From positions 1 through 43,985 of the forward strand of contig JACPNV010000047.1 in assembly GCA_016185305.1 (NCBI GenBank): a stretch of DNA of 43,985 nucleotides. The letters are read 5' to 3'. Numbering within the stretch: the first letter of the stretch is position 1; each line of letters opens with the position of its first letter. Below the pieces are notes generated by a model. It worked only from the letters and a program-made list of their open reading frames with translations. It had not been told where the DNA came from and ran no database searches. This document shows positions 22,880 through 30,462 of this stretch, piece by piece. A program made the translations under genes and the position numbers. This DNA is from Actinomycetota bacterium (GTDB lineage: Bacteria > Actinomycetota > Acidimicrobiia > Acidimicrobiales > Acidimicrobilacustridaceae).

Positions 22880-25800
22880 TTGCGCATCGCCGAGCCGAAC
22901 CTCGCGCCCCGGGTCGTCGCGTTGGACGGACCGGTCGAGATCGGGCGCCAGGCCCAGCTCACGGTGGCCGACGCCGCGGCATCGCGCCGGCACCTGCGGC
23001 TCGAACCCCGGGCCGAAGGCGTCATCGCCGAAGATCTCGGCAGCAGCTACGGCACCAAGATCAACGGGTGGGACATGACCCACACCGTGCTCCTGTCGGC
23101 CGGCGACATCATCGTGGTGGGCAACACGAGCATCGTCGTCGACACGGCAGGCGGTGTTGGCGACGTCCAGCCGGTTGCGCCCGGAGCCGAGCTGACGGTG
23201 CCGCCGGCCGGTCCGGCTCCCCTCGTGGCCGCCTCGCAATCCATGGGCGCCACGGCCGCAACGGGCGCTGTGGCCGCCGCGGCGATGGCATCGATCGACG
23301 CCGACGGCGCCGCAACGATCCGGTTCCAGCCCGGCACCGCTGGCGCCCGGGCCGCGAAGCCGATGGCGGCGGCGGTCAAGCGGGCCCGCCGCAAGCTCGC
23401 GAGCCTCGGCTCGGAGCCGTGGGGCATCGTGCCGGTGATCTACCTCGTCGGTCCCTTCCCTGACCCGGGCAACCCCGCTCAGATCGTGACCTCCGGCGCG
23501 GTGATCGATGCCTCGCGCAACGAGATCTGGATGGTCGTGACGTCCGAGACCCCGCCCGAGCCACCCGAGCGGGCACTGACCCTGCTGTTCGGCGCGTCTG
23601 TGCCGGCGGCGGATGAGCTCTCGGTGCTCCTTGAGGGCTACGGCCTGTGGCTCGCCAAGGCGCCGGACCAAGACGACGAGCTGCGCGAGCTGCCGCTGCC
23701 GCCGATCGCGTTGGCCGAAGGTGAGCTGCGGTCCGCGATGGCGCTGTCGTTCGCGTCCTACCTCATCGAGCGCGACAAGGAAGAGGCCCTCCGCAAGGTG
23801 CTGGGCACGGCCCAGCCAGGGCGGGTCGATGCCACGTTGCAAGACGTGTACGGCGTCGGCCTGACCGCCCTCGAGATCTCGTGGCGGGAGAAGCTCGAGA
23901 CCGGCGGTCCCAAGGTCAAGACCGGCCAGTTCTTGCGGTTGTCGTTGCGCTACTTGCGCCCGCACAAGGTCCGGCAGGCGGAGATCTTCTTCTACATGTT
24001 GTTCGCGCTCGCGTTCACGACGGCCTTTCCGTTCGTGACGCGTGCGTTGTTCGACACCGCGTTGCCCGAGGCCGTGCAGACCCAATCGTTCACCGAGGTC
24101 GCGAAGCTGCTCGGCGCGCTCGCCATCGCGTTCGTCATCTCGTTGGTGGCTGGCCTGCGCCAGGCCTACCTCACCGCGTACATCAGCGGCGCGGTGGTGC
24201 GCGACGTCCGCAAGGAGATGTTCGGCAAGCTGCAAACCCTCTCCACCGGTTGGTACCACAGCCACCAGCAGGGCGACGTGCTCACCCGCCTGTTCTCCGA
24301 CGTACAGGTCGTCGAGCAAGGCCTCACGCAGACGCTTCGCGACGGGCTGTTCCAGTTCCTCACGCTCATCGTCTCGTCGATCGTGATGATGACGATCGCG
24401 CCGCTCCTCGGCATCATCGTGCTGCTGGGCGCACCGCTCGTGGCGGTGGTGTATCGGGTGATGGGGAAGGGCGCGCAGAAGCGTGGCCTCGCCGTGCAGG
24501 AAGACACGGGTGTGCTCTTCGGCGTGGCCGCGGAGAACTACAGCGCCGAACCGGTGGTGAAGGTGTTCGGTCTGCAGGAGATCGAGAAGGGGCGCTTCGG
24601 CCGCATGTCCGAGCGGCTGTTCAAGTCCGAGCGCCGCCTCAACCTGTTCGGCGGCATCTTCGGCCTCTCGGTCAACCTGATCGTGACGGCGCTGCGTCTG
24701 GTGACGCTCGGCCTCGGCGCCTACCTCATCATGCGCGAGCAGTTCACCCTTGGCGGTCTGGTCGCGTTCCTCGGGATCATGGGCGAGGTGCTGAGCCCGG
24801 TCACCGTGCTCACGAACATCGGCCAGGAGGTCCAGCAGGCGACTGGCGCGCTCTACCGCATCAACGAGATCCTCGACCAAGAACCAGAGCTGCAGGTGCC
24901 GGACAACGCGATGATCCTCGCGCCGCTGGCCAGCGAGATCCGCGTCAACGACGTGAGCTTCTCCTACACCAGCGAGCGGCAGGTGCTCGACTCGGTGTCG
25001 GCCATGATCCCGGCCGGGACGCGCGTCGCCTTCGTCGGCCCGTCGGGCTCGGGCAAGTCGACGCTCATCTCGTTGCTGATGCGGCTGTACGACCCCGAAG
25101 CGGGCTCGGTGACCTTCGACGGCGTCGATCTCCGCCATGCCACCGTCGAGTCGCTGCGAGGCCAGATCGGCGTGGTGTTCCAGGACAACTTCCTGTTCGA
25201 CACGACCATCCGCGAGAACATCGCGTTCGGCAAGCCCGGCGCGAGCGATGCCGAGATCGAGGCGGCAGCCCGCGCCGCCGAGCTGCACGACTTCATCGTC
25301 GAGTTGCCGCGTGGCTACGACACGACGGTGGGCGAGCGTGGCGGCCAGCTCTCGGGTGGCCAGCGGCAACGCATGGCGATCGCCCGCGCCCTGATCCGCA
25401 ACCCGCGGCTGCTCTTGCTCGACGAGGCCACCTCCGCGCTCGACCCCAAGACCGAGCGCTCGATCATCGCCACGCTGGCGTCCATCTCGCAGGGGCGCAC
25501 GACGGTCGCCATCACCCACCGGCTGACCTCGGTCACCGACTACGACCACATCTTCGTGATCGTCGACGGTGAGCTTCGCGAGCAGGGCACGCACGATCAG
25601 CTCGTAGCCGCAGGCAACGTGTACGCCCGGTTGTGGGCCGAGCAGACGGGAGCAGCGATCCCGGTCGCGGCGCCGGCCTTCGATGCCGTGGCCGCGCTGG
25701 CCGGCGTGCCTCTGTTCGTCGAGCTCGATCGCTCGGTGCTGGCCGAGATCGCAACGCGTCTCGTGGTTGTCGACATGGCGCCCGGGCAGGAGATGCAAGA

Positions 25801-26254
25801 TGGTGAAGGGCGCCTCGCCGTCATCTCGAGCGGTCGGGGGCGGGTGCGAGCGGCGGGCCTGGGCGGCGAGTCGGTGACCGTCGCCGAGCTGTCGACCGGC
25901 GACTCCTTCGGCGTCAACGCGCTGTTGACGGGCGCGAGCGGTTCGACGCTCGAGGCGGTGGAGGCGATGACGCTGCTCGTCCTCGACGACGAGACGATCA
26001 TGGGGCTGGCCGCCCGGTACCCATCGGTGGCTTCCCGCATCGACGGGAGCCAGGCTCCCGATGGTGGCGGTCCGCAGGCGGGCCAGCGCCTCCCCCGGGC
26101 CACCTTCGTCGGCCGGCCGAACATGTTCCTCGACAGCCGGTTCAACACACCGAACGCGCTGAGCCTCGGGGAGGACGTCCGGCGGATGACGGGCTTGCAG
26201 AGTCGCCCGGTCGCGCCGGGCAGCCATCCCGAAGAGCCGCCGGTCCATCGGTAG
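22880..26254 (+). CDS. FHA - pseudo-gluzincin - ABC exporter - cyclic-nucleotide-binding-like fusion protein
   Basis: This is a 1124-residue fusion. Residues ~1-90 form an FHA domain ('VEIGRQ', 'SRRHLRL', 'GSSYGTKINGW', 'LSAGDIIVVGN'). An Ala/Pro linker follows to ~185. Residues ~186-335 resemble the C-terminal half of a peptidase-MA/gluzincin domain ('LSVLLEGYGLWLAK', 'FASYLIERDKEEALRKVLG', 'LTALEISWREKL') but no HExxH is present. Six transmembrane helices (~355-660) lead to an ATPase domain with Walker A 'VGPSGSGKST' (~720), 'LSGGQRQRMAIARA' (~825) and 'LLLLDEATSALD', all intact, so a homodimer could hydrolyse ATP. Residues ~935-1055 resemble a CRP-type cNMP-binding domain ('VPLFVELDRSVLAEIATRLV', 'LSTGDSFGVNALLTG'). 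The start is uncertain: TTG 22880 trims the first FHA strand, and an upstream non-standard start is possible. Cargo is unknown. Confidence 0.88.
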   Translation: MRIAEPNLAPRVVALDGPVEIGRQAQLTVADAAASRRHLRLEPRAEGVIAEDLGSSYGTKINGWDMTHTVLLSAGDIIVVGNTSIVVDTAGGVGDVQPVAPGAELTVPPAGPAPLVAASQSMGATAATGAVAAAAMASIDADGAATIRFQPGTAGARAAKPMAAAVKRARRKLASLGSEPWGIVPVIYLVGPFPDPGNPAQIVTSGAVIDASRNEIWMVVTSETPPEPPERALTLLFGASVPAADELSVLLEGYGLWLAKAPDQDDELRELPLPPIALAEGELRSAMALSFASYLIERDKEEALRKVLGTAQPGRVDATLQDVYGVGLTALEISWREKLETGGPKVKTGQFLRLSLRYLRPHKVRQAEIFFYMLFALAFTTAFPFVTRALFDTALPEAVQTQSFTEVAKLLGALAIAFVISLVAGLRQAYLTAYISGAVVRDVRKEMFGKLQTLSTGWYHSHQQGDVLTRLFSDVQVVEQGLTQTLRDGLFQFLTLIVSSIVMMTIAPLLGIIVLLGAPLVAVVYRVMGKGAQKRGLAVQEDTGVLFGVAAENYSAEPVVKVFGLQEIEKGRFGRMSERLFKSERRLNLFGGIFGLSVNLIVTALRLVTLGLGAYLIMREQFTLGGLVAFLGIMGEVLSPVTVLTNIGQEVQQATGALYRINEILDQEPELQVPDNAMILAPLASEIRVNDVSFSYTSERQVLDSVSAMIPAGTRVAFVGPSGSGKSTLISLLMRLYDPEAGSVTFDGVDLRHATVESLRGQIGVVFQDNFLFDTTIRENIAFGKPGASDAEIEAAARAAELHDFIVELPRGYDTTVGERGGQLSGGQRQRMAIARALIRNPRLLLLDEATSALDPKTERSIIATLASISQGRTTVAITHRLTSVTDYDHIFVIVDGELREQGTHDQLVAAGNVYARLWAEQTGAAIPVAAPAFDAVAALAGVPLFVELDRSVLAEIATRLVVVDMAPGQEMQDGEGRLAVISSGRGRVRAAGLGGESVTVAELSTGDSFGVNALLTGASGSTLEAVEAMTLLVLDDETIMGLAARYPSVASRIDGSQAPDGGGPQAGQRLPRATFVGRPNMFLDSRFNTPNALSLGEDVRRMTGLQSRPVAPGSHPEEPPVHR

Positions 26255-26273
26255 TCCCGAACCCGAGTCCGAT

Positions 26274-26279
26274 TAGGGT
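26274..26279 (+). promoter_or_regulatory. Putative -10 box of the GAF-subtilase pair
   Basis: Plus-strand TAGGGT, 41 bases before ATG 26320, inside the 65-base gap after the fusion gene. It would allow separate expression of the pair. Confidence 0.35.
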
Positions 26280-26319
26280 GGCGCCGTCCGGCTCGCCATC
26301 GATGCCGGCAGGAGGTGTG

Positions 26320-26883
26320 ATGCGGTTACCCCACCGGACCGTCCAGGTCGTGTGCGAATCAGCGGTCGAGGCGACGGGGGCGACGCTCGGATGGCTCGGT
26401 GTCCTCGACGGTGGCGCGGTCGCGATCGTCGCGGCGGCCGGTGGCGAGCCCTCGGCACCAGCCGCGCTCGTCGGCCGGAACGTCCCTCGCGACGTGGGCA
26501 GCGTCGGGTACGTCCTGCAATCCGGGCAGCCGATGGCGGTGCAACCCGCGGGGAAGCCGGGCGGCGACCACGGCGTGACGCAGCTTCTCGGCCGGGAACC
26601 GGCGAGCCTGGTCTGCGTACCTTGTGCCTCCGCCGGCGAACCGGTCGGCGTCCTGCAGGTGCTCGACAAGGTCGCAGGGGGCGGCTTCAGCTTCGACGAC
26701 GTCGAGATCCTCACGCTTCTGGGCACGGTCGCCGGTGCCGCGCTTGCCGACGCCGGCGCGGTGGCCGAAGACGTGCCGTCGCCCGAGCTGCTCGGCCGGG
26801 CGCTGGCCGGTCTGGCCGACGTGGATCCCGATCACTACGCCAGGGTCGCCCAGATCGTGAGCTCACTCCTCCACCAGGTCTGA
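26320..26883 (+). CDS. GAF-domain protein
   Basis: This 187-residue protein is almost entirely one GAF domain: 'TVQVVCESAVEATGATLGWL' at the N-terminus, 'GSVGYVLQSGQPMAVQP', 'SLVCVPCASAGEPVGVLQVL', 'DKVAGGGFSFDDVEILTLLG' and the closing helix 'TVAGAALADAG'. GAF domains bind small ligands such as cyclic nucleotides or sense redox state. No output domain is fused, so it probably acts by binding a partner, perhaps the adjacent subtilase or the fusion exporter. ATG 26320 is preceded by AGGAGG at the right distance, better than upstream in-frame starts at 26302 or 26278. Two bases separate its stop from the subtilase ATG. Confidence 0.85.
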   Translation: MRLPHRTVQVVCESAVEATGATLGWLGVLDGGAVAIVAAAGGEPSAPAALVGRNVPRDVGSVGYVLQSGQPMAVQPAGKPGGDHGVTQLLGREPASLVCVPCASAGEPVGVLQVLDKVAGGGFSFDDVEILTLLGTVAGAALADAGAVAEDVPSPELLGRALAGLADVDPDHYARVAQIVSSLLHQV

Positions 26884-26885
26884 CG

Positions 26886-27803
26886 ATGCCCGACGACATG
26901 AGGCCCGCATGGTCACGCGACTCGATCGCGGTGAGGCTGCCCGGGGTCGACGCCCTCGACGACCTCTCACCCGAGTGGGCTTGGGGCGGCGCGACCGGTG
27001 AGGGCATGCGAGTTGCGATCGTCGACAGCGGGATCGACGCCGACCACCCCGGGCTGGACGGATGCGTCGACCGTGACGGGGGCGTGGTGTTCGAGAAGGA
27101 CGATGAGGGCGCCGTCACCGCGGTACCTGGCCCACACGACGACTCGTTCGGCCATGGCACCGCGTGCGCGGGCATCATCCATTCGCTGGCCCCGGCGGCC
27201 CGCATCACGAGCGTGAAGGTGCTCGGCACCCGGCTGACCGGTACGAGCGACGTGTTCCACGCGGGATTGCACTGGGCCGTCGAGCACCGCTTCGACGTCA
27301 TCAACCTCTCGCTCGGCACGCGCAAGCGCGACTGGGCACTGCGGTTCCACGACGTCTGCGACGCGGCCTACTTCAACGGTTGCTTCATCACGACTGCGGC
27401 CAACAACATCGATCGCGTCACCTACCCGTCGCTGTACGCGTCGGTGGCGAGCGTGGCCTCGAACCTCTCGAAGGACCCGTTCCGGTTCCATCACAACCCC
27501 GAACCACCAACGGAGTTCCTGGCGCCGGGCATCGACATCGAGGTGCCGTGGCTCGGCCACACGACGATCACGACCACGGGGAACTCCTTCGCGGCGCCGC
27601 ACATCGCCGGCATCGCGGCGCTCGTCCGGTCCAAGCATCCCGAGCTTCGCCCGTTCCAGCTCAAGACGGTGCTGTGGGCGTGTTCGGCCAACGTGCAGGA
27701 GGCAGCGGCCATGCAAGCGGGCCGGCTGTCGCGCCTGTCCCGCATGGCCCACCGGCCTACCGGCGCGGTCCGCTCGACCGCGCTGCACACCCTCAACCCG
27801 TAG
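26886..27803 (+). CDS. Subtilisin-like (S8) serine peptidase without signal peptide
   Basis: This is a 305-residue S8 peptidase with an intact triad: Asp in 'VAIVDSGIDADHPGL' (near 45), His in 'SFGHGTACAGI' (near 95) and Ser in 'TGNSFAAPHIAGIAAL' (near 235), plus the oxyanion Asn in 'TTAANNID'. It lacks a signal peptide, a recognisable inhibitor propeptide and C-terminal repeats. It should therefore be cytoplasmic unless exported by an unusual route, for instance the neighbouring ABC protein. Most S8 enzymes are secreted, so this is notable. It is co-transcribed with the GAF gene (two-base gap), which suggests ligand-controlled proteolysis. The last ~40 residues are Arg/Ser/Ala-rich. Confidence 0.9.
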   Translation: MPDDMRPAWSRDSIAVRLPGVDALDDLSPEWAWGGATGEGMRVAIVDSGIDADHPGLDGCVDRDGGVVFEKDDEGAVTAVPGPHDDSFGHGTACAGIIHSLAPAARITSVKVLGTRLTGTSDVFHAGLHWAVEHRFDVINLSLGTRKRDWALRFHDVCDAAYFNGCFITTAANNIDRVTYPSLYASVASVASNLSKDPFRFHHNPEPPTEFLAPGIDIEVPWLGHTTITTTGNSFAAPHIAGIAALVRSKHPELRPFQLKTVLWACSANVQEAAAMQAGRLSRLSRMAHRPTGAVRSTALHTLNP

Positions 27804-27871
27804 GTCGATCTCCGGTTCTGGGCCGTGGGTCGCGCTGCTTCTGGCGCGTTGGGCGGCCCGGTTGGGAGGTG

Positions 27872-29605
27872 TCAGGGGCCGACGGAGAAGTCGACGGTGT
27901 GGAGCTGCTCGAGATCGCTGGCCAGCAGTCGGCGGCGCTGGGTGACGGCGTCGGGGTCGAGCTGGCCGATGACACTGAGGCTGGTGACGACCTCGACCAG
28001 CGAGCGGTGGAGCTCGAGACTGCGAGCACCGCACCGACTCGTGATGTCGCGGCCCGCACGGGTGAGCGCCGACTGCATCTCGAAGCGAATGAGGTTCTCG
28101 GCCACGTCGAGCCACGCAGCCAGGGCGGTGGGGACCTCGACGTGGGGATCATCGACGCGGCGGCGGACAAGCGTGTCGCTCGCCGGATCGAGCGGGAGGT
28201 CGGCGAGCGGGCGCGGCCCGCTCAGCGCGGCCCGGTTGAGGCGGGGCGTCACGAGCGCGTGGGCTTCGGGCGAGATCTCGGTCGCCGAGATGATCTCGCT
28301 CCAGTCGTGGTGGAACTGCTCGGTGACCTCGCGGGAGCAGGCCCGGATCGACAGTCGCAGCACCCGCTGCCGGTAGGCGAAGGCTTCGGCAAGCTCGCGG
28401 TGGAGTTGGGTGAACGCGGCGTCCCACCCCCCCACATGATGGGCTTCTCGCGCCAGCTCGCCGGCGACGGATCGGAGGCGGAGCAGGTCGGCATCGAGAT
28501 CGGTGTCGAGGTCATCGCGCAGGCGCGCCAGCCGGGAGTCCAGCAGCTTGTGCCATCGCGCATCAGGACCGCAGAGGTCGTGCGCGTCCTGGGCGGCGAC
28601 TCGCAACCGTTGCCGGGCGTCGTCGATGCGGGCGACGTTGTCGATCACCGCGCGTTCGGCGGAAAGGCGCATCTTGAGGCGATCGGCGACCCAGAACGTC
28701 TCGGTGAGGGCCCGGCTGATGCGTTGCTGCTCGGTGTCGAGCACGACCGAGCCCTCGAGATAGGTGGCCAGCTCCTGCATGCCCCGGTTGGGACCGGGAG
28801 GAACGCCACCGTGTTCGCTCCAGTACGGGCTGGGATCGACGGCGAAGACCGGCGCGCTGATGCCGCGCTGCTCGAGGAGCAGCTCGTTGTGCTCGACCAC
28901 GCGGGCCCACTCCGGAAAGCGATTGGTGCCGTTGACGACGACGATGATGCGAGAGCACAGGGACCCGGCGACCCGGAGGAAGTCGAGCTCGCCCGCGGCG
29001 AGCTCGGCGGCCGCGCTGGAGACGAGGATGATCGCGGCCGCGCCGGCCGCGGATCGCAGGAGCCGTGGTGCAGGATCGGACCACGCGTCCGCGATCGGTG
29101 GCGAGTCGATGAGTGTCAGCCCGCGGGCGAGCGTCGACGACGGCGCCTTCACGGCCGCCACCCGGAACCGGCGTTCGTTGCCAGGGTTGAACTCTTGGGA
29201 CGCGAGCGCGCTCGCGTCGCCGAACGCCACCGGGCGGGGCTCGGCAGCCGCGCCGCGGCCCGGGGGAGGCTCGGCCACCACCTGCGCGCTGTAGGCCGTC
29301 CCGTGACCGATCTCAACCGGCACCGACGTTGCGTAGTGCGCGGACACCGGGCTGACCGGCGCACCCACCAGCGCGTTCACGACGCTCGACTTGCCCTGAC
29401 CGGCGCCGCCGACCACGAGGACAGGAACCACCTCGACGGACAGATCGCGGGCGACGGCGTCGAGCTCGGCCACCAGGTCGTCACGATCCTGCGCATCGGC
29501 GAGGCGGCGCACCAGCGCGACGACCTCACGGGAGCCGGCCAGGGCGGGGGAGAACGCGGTGGGGACGATGAGGCGCGCATCGGTCACCTCAGGCTCGCGC
29601 CGCAT
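27872..29605 (-). CDS. Dynamin-like large GTPase
   Basis: This is a 577-residue protein from ATG 29605. It has a P-loop 'VLVVGGAGQGKSSVVNALVG' (near 58), a switch-I-like Thr in 'SAHYATSVPVEIG', a G3 region 'LTLIDSPPIADAW' and a G4-like 'IIVVVNGTNRFPEW', where the usual NKxD is changed. The remaining ~330 residues are long charged helices ('ARIDDARQRLRVAAQDAHDL', 'LRLRSVAGELAREAHHVGGW'), as in bacterial dynamin-like proteins, and no transmembrane helix is seen. Such proteins remodel membranes or act in stress and phage defence. The start could lie upstream; a TACACT box is at 29663-29668. It is convergent with the subtilase gene. Its guanine specificity is uncertain given the altered G4. Confidence 0.8.
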   Translation of the reverse strand: MRREPEVTDARLIVPTAFSPALAGSREVVALVRRLADAQDRDDLVAELDAVARDLSVEVVPVLVVGGAGQGKSSVVNALVGAPVSPVSAHYATSVPVEIGHGTAYSAQVVAEPPPGRGAAAEPRPVAFGDASALASQEFNPGNERRFRVAAVKAPSSTLARGLTLIDSPPIADAWSDPAPRLLRSAAGAAAIILVSSAAAELAAGELDFLRVAGSLCSRIIVVVNGTNRFPEWARVVEHNELLLEQRGISAPVFAVDPSPYWSEHGGVPPGPNRGMQELATYLEGSVVLDTEQQRISRALTETFWVADRLKMRLSAERAVIDNVARIDDARQRLRVAAQDAHDLCGPDARWHKLLDSRLARLRDDLDTDLDADLLRLRSVAGELAREAHHVGGWDAAFTQLHRELAEAFAYRQRVLRLSIRACSREVTEQFHHDWSEIISATEISPEAHALVTPRLNRAALSGPRPLADLPLDPASDTLVRRRVDDPHVEVPTALAAWLDVAENLIRFEMQSALTRAGRDITSRCGARSLELHRSLVEVVTSLSVIGQLDPDAVTQRRRLLASDLEQLHTVDFSVGP

Positions 29606-29662
29606 GGCCGGTGGTGGGGTGTCGGTGTGAATGGCAGGTGCCTCCCGGGAACTGCCCTGGGA

Positions 29663-29668
29663 AGTGTA
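29663..29668 (-). promoter_or_regulatory. Putative extended -10 box of the GTPase gene
   Basis: Minus-strand TGGG followed by TACACT, about 58 bases before ATG 29605. Confidence 0.4.
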
Positions 29669-29743
29669 CCCACGGGACCAGCGTGCTAGTCGCTCAGCCA
29701 ACCGGTCGCTCGGCCAGTTTGGGGAACCGGGTCGCGTCCCAAC

Positions 29744-29749
29744 TACGCT
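29744..29749 (+). promoter_or_regulatory. -10 box, leaderless promoter of npdG
   Basis: Plus-strand TACGCT followed by seven bases and then GTG 29757. Confidence 0.55.
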
Positions 29750-29756
29750 CTCGCCC

Positions 29757-30416
29757 GTGCAGATCGGGATCCTGGGAGCAACGGGCCCGGCCGGCAGCGG
29801 GCTCGCTGCCCGCCTGGCATCTGTCGGTTTTGACGTGATCGTCGGGTCACGGTCGAAGTACAAGGCGATGGAAGTGCGAGATCGCCTGTGCGATCACTGG
29901 CAAGGGCGCGAGCTTTCCATCGACGCGGACGACAACCCCGGCGCGGCCAACGCCGACATCGTCGTCATCGCCACGCCATGGGACGCCGCCGGCGCCACCG
30001 CCGCGTCGGTGTCGCGCCAGCTCGAAGGGAAGGTCGTCATCTCGATGGCCAACGCCCTCGCCAAGGTGGGCACCGAGTTCCAACCTCTCGTTCCCCCGCG
30101 CGGGTCGGTCGCGGCGAGCGTGCAGGCGGCGGTCCCCAAGTCGCTGGTGGCGGCGGCGTTCCACCATGTTCCCGCCAAAGAGCTCGGTGACCTGGGCGAG
30201 CCGGTGGAGAGCGACGTCCTGATCTGCTCGGACCATCCCACTGCCACCGCGGCCACCGTCGACATCGTGACCAAGATCCCGAGCATGCGGGCACTCGACG
30301 CCGGCCAGCTCTCCAACGCGGCACCGATCGAGGCCTTCGCCGCGGTCCTCCTGCAGCTCAACGTCAAGTACAAGACCCGGGTGGCCGTGCAGTTCACCGG
30401 CCTCAGGGACGTCTGA
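29757..30416 (+). CDS. npdG: NADPH-dependent F420 reductase
   Basis: This is a 219-residue Rossmann-fold protein that exchanges hydride between NADP(H) and coenzyme F420. It begins 'MQIGILGATGPAGSGLAARL' with the GxGxxG-like nucleotide loop, then 'VIVGSRSKYKA' (Ser/Arg contacting the NADP phosphate), 'ADIVVIATPWDAA' and 'KVVISMANAL', and later 'AAFHHVPAKELGDLGEPVES'. These are typical of the Fno/NpdG family. GTG 29757 is fixed by the -10 box seven bases upstream. Its presence shows that the organism makes or uses F420, though no F420 biosynthesis gene is in the window. Forty-six bases separate it from mshC, which has its own promoter. Confidence 0.92.
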   Translation: MQIGILGATGPAGSGLAARLASVGFDVIVGSRSKYKAMEVRDRLCDHWQGRELSIDADDNPGAANADIVVIATPWDAAGATAASVSRQLEGKVVISMANALAKVGTEFQPLVPPRGSVAASVQAAVPKSLVAAAFHHVPAKELGDLGEPVESDVLICSDHPTATAATVDIVTKIPSMRALDAGQLSNAAPIEAFAAVLLQLNVKYKTRVAVQFTGLRDV

Positions 30417-30449
30417 GCACCGGGGCGCCGTTTCGGCCACGGTTGCCGT

Positions 30450-30455
30450 TAGCCT
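30450..30455 (+). promoter_or_regulatory. -10 box, leaderless promoter of mshC
   Basis: Plus-strand TAGCCT followed by seven bases and then GTG 30463. Confidence 0.5.
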
Positions 30456-30462
30456 TCCCGAC

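Noticed and set aside
22592..26248. Very long open frame antisense to the FHA-ABC gene
   Set aside because: High GC removes stop codons from the opposite strand; its translation is Arg/Glu/His-rich without motifs, whereas the plus-strand frame has clear FHA and ABC motifs.
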